A DNA stretch of 64,000 nucleotides, taken from NCBI GenBank assembly GCA_037893245.1, contig JBAIAA010000110.1:496001-560000 (forward strand), in the 5' to 3' direction. The DNA is from Crossaster papposus (taxonomy: Eukaryota > Echinodermata > Asteroidea > Velatida > Solasteridae). Under the pieces are notes generated by a model, which ran no database searches, was not told the DNA's origin, and was given only the letters and a program-made list of their open reading frames with translations. A program made the translations under genes and the position numbers. Below are positions 38,001 through 40,844 of this stretch, piece by piece (within the stretch, counting starts at the first letter, position 1; every line of letters begins with the position of its first letter).

Positions 38001-40314
38001 CCCCTTGATGGTGCGCAAGTCACGAGATCGGCTCTCGCTCTGCTCCATGAGAAGTTGGAGTTTAGTAAGTTGACGAACATACAAACAAACAAACAAACAA
38101 ACCTGGCATATTATATCTGTTTTGTAACAAATAGATTTCTTTGTTTGAAAACCTTGTGTTTGCATGATTTCATTTACTGTCATGGTGGAAGCCACTAGTT
38201 TGTTTCAACATTTTCAAAGTATTTACCAAGTCAAAATTGTCTAAATTATCACACACAAAAAACACCACTAAATACACCATTAATTTGTTGAATTTGCATG
38301 TATTGTGTATGTTGAATCAAGTGGCATTTTTTTTATTGACGAGAATTTAAGCACTGTTTTTTTTCTTCTATGCATTGTTAATATCTTCGCAATGCCGATC
38401 AGAATTGGGAGAGAATTGTTTTCTTTCTGTAGCCAAAGAATTTTTGAAAGTGTATTTTGTTTACACTCTGTAGTTAACCCTTGAAGTCTGCTAAAACAAC
38501 GAGCTGATATATCCACTTAAAGCGTTTGTTGTGCATTGTTATAATTTTGTCCAATTATAAAAAATCCTCTAAAATCTATATGATTTTGCACACACCCTAT
38601 AGAGTTATGGTTAAAAGAAGAGCGATTATAGATTGGCAGAGTTAATACTAGATCATTTTAAAGGTAGTATACACCATTGGTAATTGCTTGAATTATTATG
38701 AATTTGTAGATTTAGGGGGTTGTATTTCATAGTAAATATCGTTTAACTGACTTTTCCGACGTTTTACCATAATGGATGCCGAGAAAAGCACGAAAAACAG
38801 CGTTTGTTTTCAACCGGGGTCGAGCCGTTATTCTTATGTTATTTGTGTTTTTTTGCTCTCGCCGGACGGCGAGAGCGAATTTTTCTTTATAAAATTCAAT
38901 TTTTCACAATAATTACAGGATATCTAGCGCAATCATTTTGCTGGATGCCTACAATCATTTTTTACTTTCAAATAAGTAAGATATTTCTTTATAATTCGGT
39001 AGTAAATATTTTCGATATCTGCAAATGGTGTATACTACCTTTAAAGGCCCAAGCTTAGGCACAAATGCTAGCAAAGTTTCGTAGAGATGTTGCATGTTTA
39101 ATAATAATTGCCTTTTAATACTTGTTGAGCGTATGATATTTTGCATGTTTTTTTCCCCTTTCATTTTCTATTTTGTGTGACTATATCATATAGAATATGC
39201 CTTTTTTCGTTACATGTATGTAATTTGTTACTAGGCATATTGCCAATTAATGTTTTGTCGTTTTGGATTTTTTCATTTGGCATTTTACCGTTTGGCATTT
39301 TACCGTTTTACAGTATGGCATTTTCCCTTTTGTCATTTTTCTGTTTGTCATTTTTCTGTTTGTCATTTTTCTGTTTGTCATTTTACTGTTTATCATTTTG
39401 CCGTTTGGTATTTTGCCGTTTGGTATTTTACCTTTGGCATTTTGTCGTTTGGCATTTTACCAATTGGCATTTTTATAGCGTTTGGCAATTTGAATTTGGC
39501 ATTTTACCGTTTGGAATTTTACTCAGTGTTTGGCATTTTGCCTTTTGGCATTTTAGCTGTATGGCATTTTACCGTTTGGCATTTTTGCCATTTGCCATTT
39601 GACATTTTACCGTTTAGCATTTTGCCATTTGCCATGTTGCCATTTCACACATGGTTAGCTCTTTCGCCTTTTATCCCATCATCTAAGTAATGCTATTGTA
39701 TTTTGGATGTTATCGTTTGACAGGATTCAGCATCTTCTGAAATACTAGGAAACGGTCTTTCTGTAGAACCTGCAAACAAAAAAGGATCTACTTCCCCTGG
39801 GATGAAGGTTGCCCAGCGAGGTGGTAATGTCAAGGATAAACTTCAGGTAAATATAACAAAAATCATACTTCCAAGGACCAACAATAAGGGACATACATGT
39901 TGACAACGAGATAAGAAAATAAGCCAGTTTGGTATTCTATGCATGGAATATAACAAGATTCCACAATTTCTCTTTTGGGGATAAACATGTCAGATAAATG
40001 CACACAAGGCTATAGGGGACGTGGTAACCAATACTAAATTCTGGGATTTTTTTTGTGTAATTGAAAATCGATGGAATGTTTAGTTCAAATAAAAGTTTCG
40101 ACACACAAGACACCTAAAACGCTTTTGAATGTATACAGTGAAATTAGTTTTTTTCAAAAAGGACAAATTGTTAAATTTTTTTGCGTACATGTGCAGTTGG
40201 AGTACCGAACTGGCTTATACTAATTCTAGTGATTATTTCACATCCACAAGTTATAATAACATTCCTTTTAATTTTTTTTTTCTTCAGATGTTCCAACAAA
40301 TGGGAAACAAGTGA
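2081..40314 (+). CDS. AFAP1: AFAP1-family actin-filament-associated protein (19 coding exons, 831 aa)
   Basis: Exons: 2081-2099, 16360-16527, 17412-17482, 18181-18236, 26828-26930, 27468-27627, 28220-28277, 29215-29611, 30075-30186, 30979-31059, 31266-31489, 31993-32145, 32617-32688, 33467-33607, 35478-35709, 36390-36516, 37022-37193, 39724-39846, 40288-40314. Every junction keeps phase; the sum is 2496 nt. Seen: an N-terminal helix, tyrosine/acidic linker (about 86-212), PH1 (about 251-352, FGQWTKRYC and DTHLLCYKN), PH2 (about 409-500, PKWRKKYLMIKGG), tyrosine motifs (537-605), a Lys-rich run (606-682), a coiled coil (683-782) and the tail VKDKLQMFQQMGNK. Known of the family: AFAP1 proteins bind F-actin and serve as Src/PKC adaptors. 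PH1, PH2, coil order and the C-terminus match vertebrate AFAP1 as I know it (about 730 aa). Inference: a single invertebrate member related to AFAP1, AFAP1L1 and AFAP1L2. The exon 11 donor is non-canonical (GC). Confidence 0.85.
3249..3599. mobile_element. TTAAAGGTAGG-ended MITE, copy 1
   Basis: It starts TTAAAGGTAGTATACACC and ends GTGTATACTACTTTTAA, so the ends are inverted repeats. The interior carries family blocks: TACTACCGAATTATTAAGAA, GATTGCGCTAGATATCCTG, and CAACCCCCCAAATCTACTCA. About 350 bp; non-coding. Confidence 0.75.
4517..4650 (+). repeat. tRNA-derived SINE (family C), copy 1
   Basis: A box-A-like TAGTGGTTAGGG is followed by a box-B-like GGTTCAAATCC, then GACCATGGGCAAGCCACTTC. 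A copy in reverse orientation lies at about 48228-48330. The tRNA-like head with a conserved unrelated tail is the standard SINE plan. It is not a tRNA gene, because no cloverleaf stems pair well. Confidence 0.6.
6374..6768. mobile_element. TTAAAGGTAGG-ended MITE, copy 2
   Basis: It starts TTAAAGGTATAATACACC and ends near GGTGTATCCTACTGATACCT, then TTAA. The interior blocks match copy 1, including GATTGCGCTAGATATCCTG. It also carries an imperfect internal palindrome (GCGATCGCTGGATGAAGATCG). Confidence 0.7.
7005..7238 (-). mobile_element. piggyBac-like TTAA MITE (234 bp), copy a
   Basis: The body is 234 bp, begins CCAGTTCGCGCCGG, ends CCGGCGCGAACTGG, and is flanked on both sides by TTAA (7001-7004, 7239-7242). 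TTAA target duplication with CC/GG ends is the piggyBac signature. It is inverted relative to the copies at 11119 and 27133, which have the same length. The 67-75-residue open frame inside is a by-product of sequence conservation and has no transposase motif. Confidence 0.8.
7707..7805. repeat. Short GGGCCGTTTTCCAAACC foldback element, copy 2
   Basis: The left arm GGCCTTTTTTGAAACCCCAGC pairs imperfectly with the right arm GCTGGGGTTTGGAAAATGGCC. About 99 bp. It is followed by a tandem duplication (7817-7947). Confidence 0.65.
7817..7947. repeat. Two-copy tandem repeat (about 71 bp)
   Basis: The block ATCAATGTGTCATTATCGTT through TCTAAAAATTCTTCTAAGCTG occurs twice in direct orientation with only a few differences. 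Non-coding. Confidence 0.7.
9060..9190. repeat. TTAAAGGTAGG-ended MITE fragment
   Basis: AAAAGTAGATACACCATTTG CAGATATA matches the family's left end; a possible remnant of the right end (GTATACTATCAT) follows. The interior is mostly lost. Confidence 0.4.
9270..9590. repeat. Dispersed repeat with gttaggg tract, copy 1
   Basis: It shares ordered blocks with 15525-15865: GGTCTCCA...GGGTAA, GGGAATTTCACGAATT, AAATTACTCAAAAACTAGG, a GGTTAGTGTTTGGGTTAGGG tract, CAACCCAGGAAA and TACACGAGAACAAAG. Short GGAGAC/GTCTCC inverted segments suggest a decayed inverted-repeat element. It does not code. Confidence 0.6.
9862..9940. repeat. Two-copy tandem repeat (about 40 bp)
   Basis: CGTATTTTTGAGCTTATTAC followed by a CACTACCACACTG-like block is repeated twice with minor differences. 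Confidence 0.6.
10930..11118. repeat. Truncated remnant of the TTAAAGGTAGG MITE
   Basis: The segment ending TTGTAAAACTTTAGACAGG TCAG TTAA matches the interior of the family and stops exactly where a piggyBac-like element begins. The expected continuation (ACGATATTTACTAT) is missing after the inserted element, so sequence was lost or rearranged. Confidence 0.5.
11119..11352 (+). mobile_element. piggyBac-like TTAA MITE (234 bp), copy b
   Basis: TTAA-CCAGTTCGCGCCGG at the left and CCGGCGCGAACTGG-TTAA at the right, body 234 bp. It is sandwiched between a truncated TTAAAGGTAGG remnant and a fuller copy of that same family. Confidence 0.8.
11353..11708. mobile_element. TTAAAGGTAGG-ended MITE, copy 4
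   Basis: It starts TTAAAGGTAGTATGTATGTA and ends in ...CTACCTTTAA. The TTAA at its left is shared with the right flank of the piggyBac-like element. The interior blocks are present, but the ATTTTATAAAG segment is shortened. Confidence 0.7.
12097..12360 (+). repeat. tRNA-derived SINE (family A), copy 1
   Basis: A tRNA-like head (TGGCCGAGCAGTTAAGAGC as box A, GAGTTTGAGTCCC as box B) precedes a tail containing CCTTAAGCAAGGCAATTAA and GGGACGTAAAGCCGTAGGTC. A reverse copy with about the same extent lies at 27918-28176. The head resembles a Leu/Ser-class tRNA. Confidence 0.7.
12375..12510 (-). repeat. tRNA-derived SINE (family B), copy 1
   Basis: On the minus strand there is GGTTCGAATCCCGCCTTGGC followed by a CAGTCCCTGCCTGATTCTGG segment and a GGGGTTTTCCTCCCACCTC tail. 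A plus-strand copy lies at 47640-47790, and a related fragment at 12922-12995. Confidence 0.6.
12655..12728 (-). repeat. Short tRNA-like repeat (family D), copy 1
   Basis: The minus strand reads GGGGCTGGATAGCTCAGTTG GTAGAGC..., a clear tRNA 5' half with box A. The tail CTCCAGTCAATTTCTTTGTT runs into a T-stretch. The same tail is found next to AFAP1-like exon 3. The expected T-arm is degenerate, so a working tRNA is unlikely. Confidence 0.6.
12794..12921. repeat. 18-bp minisatellite (about 7 units)
   Basis: The unit is GTTCACATTCCCGCCCTT with C/T and G/T variants that change in blocks along the array. It is followed directly by a SINE B-like fragment. The open frames across it are repeat artefacts. 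Confidence 0.85.
14535..14921. repeat. Perfect 193-bp tandem duplication
   Basis: The block beginning TTATTTCATGCATCTTACAA and ending GCTCGATATGCAATCTTG is present twice, head to tail, with a 193-bp period. I find no difference between copies by eye, which implies a recent event or an assembly duplication. Confidence 0.85.
15525..15865. repeat. Dispersed repeat with gttaggg tract, copy 2
   Basis: It shares the block order of 9270-9590. A GGAGAC...GTCTCC pair (15549-15594) forms a small inverted repeat. It includes GGTTAGGGTTAGTGTTTGGG, which resembles telomeric repeats but is only a few units long. Confidence 0.6.
16252..16320 (+). repeat. Short tRNA-like repeat (family D), 40 bp before exon 2
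   Basis: It reads GGTCCGATTAGCTCAGTTGG ... GCACCGGAACGG ... GTCGCAGGTTCGAATCTC, with good box A and box B. It shares 'GCACCGGAACGGCA' with the copy at 12655-12728. The acceptor stem does not pair well, so I treat it as tRNA-derived, not a functional tRNA gene. Confidence 0.6.
16360..16527 (+). CDS. AFAP1: AFAP1-like coding exon 2
   Basis: Acceptor TTTTTCCTCCGCAG and donor AACG|GTACGG. It codes for the N-terminal helical region (LDELLPGFQQFLEDL) and ends in the proline cluster KPPPDPPNG, a possible SH3 ligand; vertebrate AFAP1 also has proline-rich SH3 ligands in its N-terminal part. Confidence 0.85.
16986..17313. mobile_element. TTAAAGGTAGG-ended MITE in intron 2 (inverted)
   Basis: It starts TTAAAGGTAGGATACACC ATTGG and ends GGTGTATCCTACCTTCAA. 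Orientation is opposite to copies 1, 2 and 4. The central part has a GCCATCGCCGGACGGTCAGTG palindromic patch. Confidence 0.75.
17318..17400 (+). repeat. Short tRNA-like repeat (family D) forming the exon 3 splice tract
   Basis: GGCTGGATAGTTCAGTTGGT begins a tRNA-like head; GCTGGTTCAAGCCC is box B. Its tail CTCCAGTCAATTTCTTCGTT then T8 ends at the CCAG acceptor of exon 3 (17412). The matching copy at 12655-12728 has the same tail and T-run, so the polypyrimidine tract appears to be repeat-derived. Confidence 0.65.
17412..17482 (+). CDS. AFAP1: AFAP1-like coding exon 3
   Basis: Acceptor TTTTTTTCCAG and donor ACAG|GTAATG. It codes for the linker VNGNLDDFLNEQRAVSRQSH. Phase 1 in, phase 0 out. 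No domain; the call rests on splice sites and phase. Confidence 0.75.
18181..18236 (+). CDS. AFAP1: AFAP1-like coding exon 4
   Basis: Acceptor TTTCTCAATGTAG, donor AACGT|GTAAGC. It codes for ADDYYNVPINKDAGKSSN, with a tandem-tyrosine motif at residues 90-91. Phase 0 in, phase 2 out; it matches exon 5, which supplies the last base of a valine codon. Confidence 0.75.
18358..18600. repeat. GGGGCCAATTTCACG-type element, diverged copy in intron 4
   Basis: The blocks ATTTGCTTAGCATGAACAAA, CAAACCAAAATTCA, TTTTACTGAGCAAGACGTTT and TTTTTGTGCTGATG match 28916-29157 in order. The terminal repeats are worn. Confidence 0.55.
18989..19190. repeat. 12-bp minisatellite (about 17 units)
   Basis: Unit CCAGCCACAAGT in the first half (about 8 copies) and CCAGTCACAAGT in the second half (about 9, one variant). 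The sharp switch implies separate expansions. No stop codons fall in the forward frames, which creates long spurious open frames. Confidence 0.95.
19194..19475. repeat. 10-bp minisatellite (about 27 units)
   Basis: Near-perfect units of GGGACTTGCA, ending in a few GGGATTTACA variants. It abuts the 12-bp array. Its core GGACTTG is the reverse complement of CAAGTCC in the neighbouring array. Confidence 0.95.
19840..20329 (-). repeat. 3' LTR of the Gypsy-type element
   Basis: 490 bp, TG...CA ends with short inverted tips (TGTAA/TTACA). Its sequence matches the other LTR at every position I compared. It contains 68- and 75-residue open frames duplicated in both LTRs, which are not genes. Confidence 0.9.
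20330..20342 (-). other. Polypurine tract of the Gypsy-type element
   Basis: On the minus strand the bases next to the 3' LTR read GGGGAGGGATG, a purine run at the position where plus-strand DNA synthesis is primed in LTR elements. It is short and ends with a T, so the exact limits are approximate. Confidence 0.55.
20701..24498 (-). CDS. pol: Gypsy-type pol polyprotein (protease, RT, RNase H, integrase)
   Basis: An open frame of 1265 residues. Seen: aspartic protease LLDTGSS (residue about 6); reverse transcriptase with LDLASGYWQV and the catalytic YLDD (about 424-427); RNase H beginning with an LDTDAS motif (about 568); integrase zinc-binding segment ending CEKCAKRK (about 795-830); DDE core with LDILGP (about 864) and HTDQGTNF (about 921); a GPF motif (about 1100). 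No chromodomain is visible. It makes the proteins that copy and insert the element. The frame lies -1 relative to gag and is open back to the gag stop, so it is probably read by frameshifting; the start listed is only the first possible start-like codon (GTG). Confidence 0.93.
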   Translation of the reverse strand: MKFLLDTGSSVSIIHPHTFELLPLSCRQTVIPSDKTIVAAEGTKMQVQGTLEVVIGMGKLVRRHTMYIAPITQAGILGLDFLTLHQGVLDLPRRRLMFAGHEVPIIFDNLKSLSCCRVLLKETVTIPAGHEIVIPGEVHFCGGSAVQGVLEPSNRFLAKDNGILIGRTFSTCDSPIPVRVMNLNNTDSILYKGTNVAILQSASQTDQAQTECTGWGEELKKLFDQSSQNLEPEQQNKVKQLLDMHKNVFSQSGELGRTNVVYHKIETGDVRPKRQPARRLPHHQRDEARKQVAEMLDKGIITPSSSPWASPVVLVRKKDGTIRFCVDYRELNKNTYKDAYPLPRIDDSLDALSGSEWFSSLDLASGYWQVEMNPQDKSKTAFTTGTGLYEYNVMPFGLCNAPSTFERLMELVLSGLHWQTCLVYLDDILVFAPTFEEHSSRLSEVFERLSAAGLKLKPKKCSLFQQKVLYLGHVVSNEGVSTDPEKIAKIKNWPVPTSLTDVRSFLGFCSYYRRFIASFAHVAAPLHKLTHKDVRFKWTTECENAFQILKNKLVSTDVLAFPDFSKPFILDTDASNEGIGGVLSQVQDGNEKVICYGSRKLSKSERNYSVTKKELLAVVHFVKYYRHYLYGRKFKIRTDHCSLRWLSNFKDVQGQLARWVETLSQFDYEIVYRPGAQHKNADALSRMPSDYNANCDLPVFSLSSVLSGCDIDELREAQRSDIFLVPIIRWKEDFTERPPGSVVAGHSRETKGYWYMWDQLVLQEGILYRKFETNGQSFLQFLVPSTMKSEVMRLAHDSKTGGHFGRTKTFKKIQRSYYWIGYNRDISVWVKRCEKCAKRKAPAPKFRTSLQQTLVGAPFERIALDILGPLPRSKSGNRYILIVMDYFTKWAEAYPIRNQEAETIAKVLVEKFICRYGVPMSLHTDQGTNFESRVFKRVCELLGIYKTRTTSYHPQSNGLVERFNRTIEALISTYVSQDQSDWDTHIPYVMMSYRSSEQETTGVSPNRMLFGREIMMPLDLLVSHKENASEYLGAENYADEMHAKLQRAFQVAQKHSCGEQKRQKRLYDIKLKGTPYEVGQKVWLYHPLKRIGLSPKFQSFWKGPFIVVKRISDAVYRIKDIKSQFRNVVHFDRLKPCYAEYDVDPFQTEFDRTTSDSCIAEETQSDQDIAWRGVSTPSGTSYRPQPDADAGDATEGQSLDEDGSQPHRESQTRYIPLLHRPTLVFPPGFDQYAMDSPESERFGQPHHPRRRRQPPPWMRTGDFVI
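24594..25667 (-). CDS. gag: Gypsy-type gag (357 aa) with CCHC zinc knuckle
   Basis: The ATG at 25665-25667 (MSSRLDVTAQLG) is the first in frame; the frame ends with TAG at 24594-24596. The C-terminal zinc knuckle CWNCNQEGHRQFEC (C-x2-C-x4-H-x4-C) is complete; only one knuckle is seen. The middle has the retrotransposon-gag helical region (FPDIFDGSIDFEDWLTNL). It forms the virus-like particle that packages element RNA. pol follows in the -1 frame. Confidence 0.9.
   Translation of the reverse strand: MSSRLDVTAQLGRSIRMIEQAIEHNINMLSRQREVPPVGLRSSSHSTSTTGGAGLTPHGASVYRDTPESGIGFSSSSRVNPRQTEHGKGGNVPKAPVSKPVVFPDIFDGSIDFEDWLTNLNLCSEINAWAKDKKAQFLAVRLRGPALQVYTDLVDESKNNFEAIVLALKERFSSHGQTSLYRAKLKTRCRRKNEPLPELACGIRRLVTRAYPNISAEMREEMGKDYFIEALDLPEIRMQVRRAKPVNLSEALKVALEEEAFLHVEYKTNVNQLGTHACQDNLTLQSQPRQEELKHKIDKLEQTVKELQNTLHSERWGRRPPKKMWVCWNCNQEGHRQFECPFGRHQTTAMQNNNREN
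25709..25726 (-). other. Primer binding site, complementary to tRNA-Leu 3' end
   Basis: The minus strand reads TGGTGGCAGCGGTGGGAT, starting 4 nt after the 5' LTR. It is an exact 18-nt complement of the 3' end of the animal tRNA-Leu(AAG) type, including CCA (ATCCCACCGCTGCCACCA). The tRNA identity is from memory of animal tRNA-Leu sequences. Confidence 0.8.
25731..26220 (-). repeat. 5' LTR of the Gypsy-type element
   Basis: 490 bp direct repeat of 19840-20329. It would hold the element's promoter, acting on the minus strand; a TTATTTAAG stretch is a weak TATA candidate. Confidence 0.9.
26313..26696. mobile_element. TTAAAGGTAGG-ended MITE in intron 4 (inverted, diverged left end)
   Basis: It carries ATTGGTAATTGCTTGAGTTA near the left and ends TTGTGTATCCTATCTTTAA. 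The left terminus is altered (TTAAAGGTCATTTAGC). It ends 132 bp before exon 5. Confidence 0.65.
26828..26930 (+). CDS. AFAP1: AFAP1-like coding exon 5
   Basis: Acceptor TTTTATTGCAG, donor AGAC|GTAAGA. It codes for two tyrosine motifs, NYEEPT (Y110) and PEYENPD (Y135), and serine/proline sites. The YEN motif fits the pYxN SH2-ligand pattern. Confidence 0.85.
27133..27366 (+). mobile_element. piggyBac-like TTAA MITE (234 bp), copy c
   Basis: Body 234 bp between TTAA at 27129-27132 and 27367-27370, with CCAGTTCGCGCCGG/CCGGCGCGAACTGG ends. Very similar to copies a and b. It lies about 100 bp before exon 6. Confidence 0.8.
27468..27627 (+). CDS. AFAP1: AFAP1-like coding exon 6
   Basis: Acceptor TTCCCTCTTAAAG, donor TTTG|GTAAGA. 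It codes for DLPVRQVGKAS, a serine/glutamine stretch (NSSSSSQQQED) and CNYEDLPDF (Y186). Phase 0 in, phase 1 out. Confidence 0.85.
27689..27791. repeat. Short GGGCCGTTTTCCAAACC foldback element, copy 3
   Basis: ACGTTTTCCAAACTTCG at the left and GGTTGGAAATTGGCC at the right, with the shared core CTTTGTTCATGCAGTTTGGC. It sits 62 bp after exon 6. Confidence 0.6.
27918..28176 (-). repeat. tRNA-derived SINE (family A), copy 2
   Basis: The minus strand starts with a TGGCCAAGCGGTTAAGAGC head and GAGTTCGAGTCCC box B, then the tail shared with 12097-12360. The B box is better preserved than in copy 1. Confidence 0.7.
28220..28277 (+). CDS. AFAP1: AFAP1-like coding exon 7
   Basis: Acceptor GTTTTTACAG, donor AACGA|GTACGT. 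It codes for the acidic stretch YADDDDDFSSTDYEDIAN, like the acidic tyrosine-bearing segment before PH1 in vertebrate AFAP1. Confidence 0.85.
28916..29157. mobile_element. GGGGCCAATTTCACG-type MITE (242 bp)
   Basis: The left end GGGGCCAATTTCACGAAGCT and the right end GTGCCGTGATATTGGCCCC are inverted repeats, followed inward by GCTAAGCAC/GTGCTTAGC. Relatives are at 18358-18600 and 37531-37672. It ends 57 bp before exon 8. Confidence 0.7.
29215..29611 (+). CDS. AFAP1: AFAP1-like coding exon 8 (PH1)
   Basis: Acceptor GTTTTTGCAG, donor TGAG|GTATCT. It codes for a lysine-rich lead (VKSKSVKSKQEQADK) and most of PH1, including SFGQWTKRYCLARDTHLLCY and the start of the C-terminal PH helix (ADKWIE). 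The GQWTK...LLCYK spacing matches AFAP1 PH1. Confidence 0.93.
30075..30186 (+). CDS. AFAP1: AFAP1-like coding exon 9
   Basis: Acceptor TTTAATCTACCAG, donor AAAG|GTACGG. It finishes the PH1 helix (VLQSYATMGNEL) and opens the inter-PH linker. Phase 0 in, phase 1 out. Confidence 0.85.
30304..30595. mobile_element. TTAAAGGTAGG-ended MITE in intron 9 (short form)
   Basis: It starts TTAAAGGTAGGATACACC and ends GGTGTATCCTTCCTTTAA. About 292 bp, so shorter than most copies; the GATTGCGCTAGATATCC segment is deleted. Confidence 0.7.
30979..31059 (+). CDS. AFAP1: AFAP1-like coding exon 10
   Basis: Acceptor TCTTTCCCAG, donor TCAG|GTGAGA. It codes for a basic linker (LGFLRRNKKSKESSPQLS) between PH1 and PH2; vertebrate AFAP1 has a similar basic/serine linker. 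Confidence 0.85.
31266..31489 (+). CDS. AFAP1: AFAP1-like coding exon 11 (PH2), GC donor
   Basis: Acceptor TTCTTTCGCAAAG. It codes for most of PH2: CINVMGAKYGEPKWRKKYLM, GGHLECWSEDGE, and IYLE. The alignment with vertebrate AFAP1 (LE-ASSSEDMG versus LE-TLNHLDMG) keeps exact spacing only if the exon ends at GAG, with a GCGAGT donor. Reading on past it reaches a stop at about 31568. Confidence 0.85.
31741..31866. repeat. 20-bp minisatellite (about 5-6 units)
   Basis: Unit ATTTAATGTGACAACGTGTC with T/C variants. It lies in intron 11, directly before a decayed copy of the exon 12 boundary (31867-31918). Confidence 0.85.
31867..31918 (+). pseudogene. Decayed duplicate of the intron 11/exon 12 boundary
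   Basis: 52 nt that closely match 31982-32033, the acceptor and first 41 nt of exon 12. Here the acceptor AG is CG (TTGCCGAC), so it should not splice. Other differences are scattered. It looks like the leftover of a tandem duplication of about 115 bp. Confidence 0.75.
31993..32145 (+). CDS. AFAP1: AFAP1-like coding exon 12
   Basis: Acceptor CGCCTTGCAG, donor ACCG|GTAAAC. It codes for the last PH2 helix (LDMGPLLKMFMEAMTDS), then a serine-rich linker. Phase 0 in and out. Confidence 0.9.
32617..32688 (+). CDS. AFAP1: AFAP1-like coding exon 13
   Basis: Acceptor TTTTTAAAAG, donor CAGT|GTGAGT. 24 codons with two tyrosine motifs, PYGDVQL (Y537) and LYQNVS (Y554, pYxN). Phase 0 at both ends, so it could be skipped without breaking the frame. 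Confidence 0.8.
32798..33140. repeat. SINE-like composite of tRNA-derived pieces
   Basis: It includes GAGGGAGGAAAACCGGAGGA and, on the minus strand, TGGCCCGGGTTCGATTCCCG (box B), like the tail and head of SINE family B. At 33090-33131 a second tRNA-like fragment (GGGGGTTCGACCCCAGCC) follows. Confidence 0.5.
33467..33607 (+). CDS. AFAP1: AFAP1-like coding exon 14
   Basis: Acceptor CCCTGACTGTAG, donor AATT|GTGAGT. 47 codons, phase 0 at both ends, with VYEDTQ (Y569) and SIYQNF (Y600, pYxN). Between PH2 and the coiled coil. Confidence 0.85.
35151..35395 (+). mobile_element. piggyBac-like TTAA MITE, diverged copy d
   Basis: It starts TTAA-CCAGTTCGCGTCGGATGA and ends CCAGGCGTGAAATGG-TTGA. The interior is related to copies a-c but much changed. 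The right target site has mutated. It ends 82 bp before exon 15. Confidence 0.65.
35478..35709 (+). CDS. AFAP1: AFAP1-like coding exon 15 (lysine-rich)
   Basis: Acceptor GGATGTCTCAG, donor TCGG|GTAAGA. It codes for a strongly basic run (KKDKKAKKKEDKKKKDKK) followed by two KEE-VV units (EEVVAKEEEVVVKVTEPP). It could bind acidic lipids or the nucleus, but that is inference. Decayed look-alikes lie at 35970-36014 and 36250-36283. Confidence 0.8.
35965..36030 (+). pseudogene. Possible decayed or cryptic duplicate of the exon 15 KEE-VV unit
   Basis: AAGGTCGTCGCTAAGGAAGG then AGAGGTC matches exon 15 AGAGGTCGTTGCTAAGGAGG then AAGAGGTC. A third, weaker match (GCAAAAGAAGGAGAAGTCGG) lies at 36263-36282. 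No clear splice sites flank them. They could be former exons. Confidence 0.4.
36390..36516 (+). CDS. AFAP1: AFAP1-like coding exon 16 (coiled coil)
   Basis: Acceptor TTTTTTGTTAG, donor TCAG|GTACGA. It codes for VRAKTAFDKSDKSHLLEVDS and a heptad-like basic/acidic helix, as in the AFAP1 C-terminal leucine-zipper/coil. Phase 1 in, phase 2 out. Confidence 0.88.
36665..36965. repeat. Two-copy degenerate tandem repeat with AGGTCA half-sites
   Basis: A unit of about 165 bp (GAAGTC-AGTTGCAATCAAACTT...AAAGGTCA-ACTGAGGTCAAAGGT) occurs twice with moderate divergence. It contains six or more exact or one-off AGGTCA hexamers, including an exact DR1 at 36918-36930. Confidence 0.6.
36905..36940 (+). promoter_or_regulatory. 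Candidate nuclear-receptor site cluster (DR1 + DR4)
   Basis: AGGTCA at 36905, 36918, 36925 and 36935. The middle pair is an exact one-base direct repeat (DR1) and the last pair has a 4-base spacer (DR4). The pattern is that of classical RXR-heterodimer sites. Its role is inference; it sits in an intronic repeat. Confidence 0.35.
37022..37193 (+). CDS. AFAP1: AFAP1-like coding exon 17 (coiled coil)
   Basis: Acceptor TTGGCTTTTCAG, donor GCAG|GTAAAA. It codes for a charged helix (QKELVEAEIQKAQQEWSACS and INSEIERLTKGGDTKSLQEQ), a continuation of the coil. Confidence 0.9.
37531..37672. repeat. GGGGCCAATTTCACG-type element, truncated copy
   Basis: The right half is well kept: TTTTACTGAGCGAGACC, TGCTAAGCAAATATTTGTGC, CAGCTTCATGAAATTGGCCCC. 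The left terminus is missing. Confidence 0.6.
38658..39044. mobile_element. TTAAAGGTAGG-ended MITE in intron 17 (inverted, well kept)
   Basis: It starts TTAAAGGTAGTATACACC and ends GGTGTATACTACCTTTAA, a near-perfect inverted pair, with the GCCGGACGGCGAGAGCGA centre. At 387 bp it is one of the most complete copies. Confidence 0.85.
39262..39650. repeat. Degenerate GGCATTTTACCGTTT minisatellite
   Basis: About 20-25 imperfect units of roughly 15 bp (TTTGGCATTTTACCG, variants CATTTTGCC, CATTTTTCTGTTTGT). All forward frames are largely open, giving spurious proteins. It ends about 70 bp before exon 18. Confidence 0.8.
39724..39846 (+). CDS. AFAP1: AFAP1-like coding exon 18
   Basis: Acceptor ATCGTTTGACAG, donor TCAG|GTAAAT. 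It codes for a serine/glycine linker and then RGGNVKDKLQ, which parallels the basic C-terminal end of vertebrate AFAP1. Confidence 0.88.
40288..40314 (+). CDS. AFAP1: AFAP1-like coding exon 19 (stop)
   Basis: Acceptor TTTTTTCTTCAG. It codes for MFQQMGNK followed by TGA. Phase 0 entry matches exon 18. Together with VKDKLQ it forms a short amphipathic tail. Confidence 0.85.
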   Translation: MFQQMGNK

Positions 40315-40844
40315 ACCTGTCTTTTCAAGAGGCCGAATTCAGACCAGAAATTGAGAAGTGGAAAATCAATATTTTTGTATCATAAACTACTTTACTTGCT
40401 AGAAATTGTCCAATGAGGAGTGCTGTTGTCAGCTATGACGTCTATTGTTGACATCAATATGTTAAGGCTGGCTCTGAATGACTTGGCTACGGCTAGAAAT
40501 AACACACAGGTCTATAGGAAGTGGCTGTAGCCGCTTCTATAGATTTACATAGATTTCATACGTACTGTGGAACTGCGAACAATTGACATCCACAGGATGC
40601 GGAAAGAGGTTAAGGATTGTGGACTTGCACCTGTCCACAGTTAGTTTCCCCTCTCTTAGGCTAGGGCTAGGTCGCAAATTTACTTCCGTAAAGTTTAAAT
40701 ATCATGTTTTTGCAATCCTAGTTTGGCCACTTTTCTAGTTAAAAAATTAAAAAATTGGGATTACAACAGAAAAAATAAATGTTTTGAGGTTCAGGAATAT
40801 ATAGAAACTTACATGTAGTTGACGCAATTAGAACCAAGCATATC

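Noticed and set aside
39141..39690. 146-153-residue frames rich in F, L, H
   Set aside because: They are translations of the degenerate GGCATTTTACCG array in overlapping frames.
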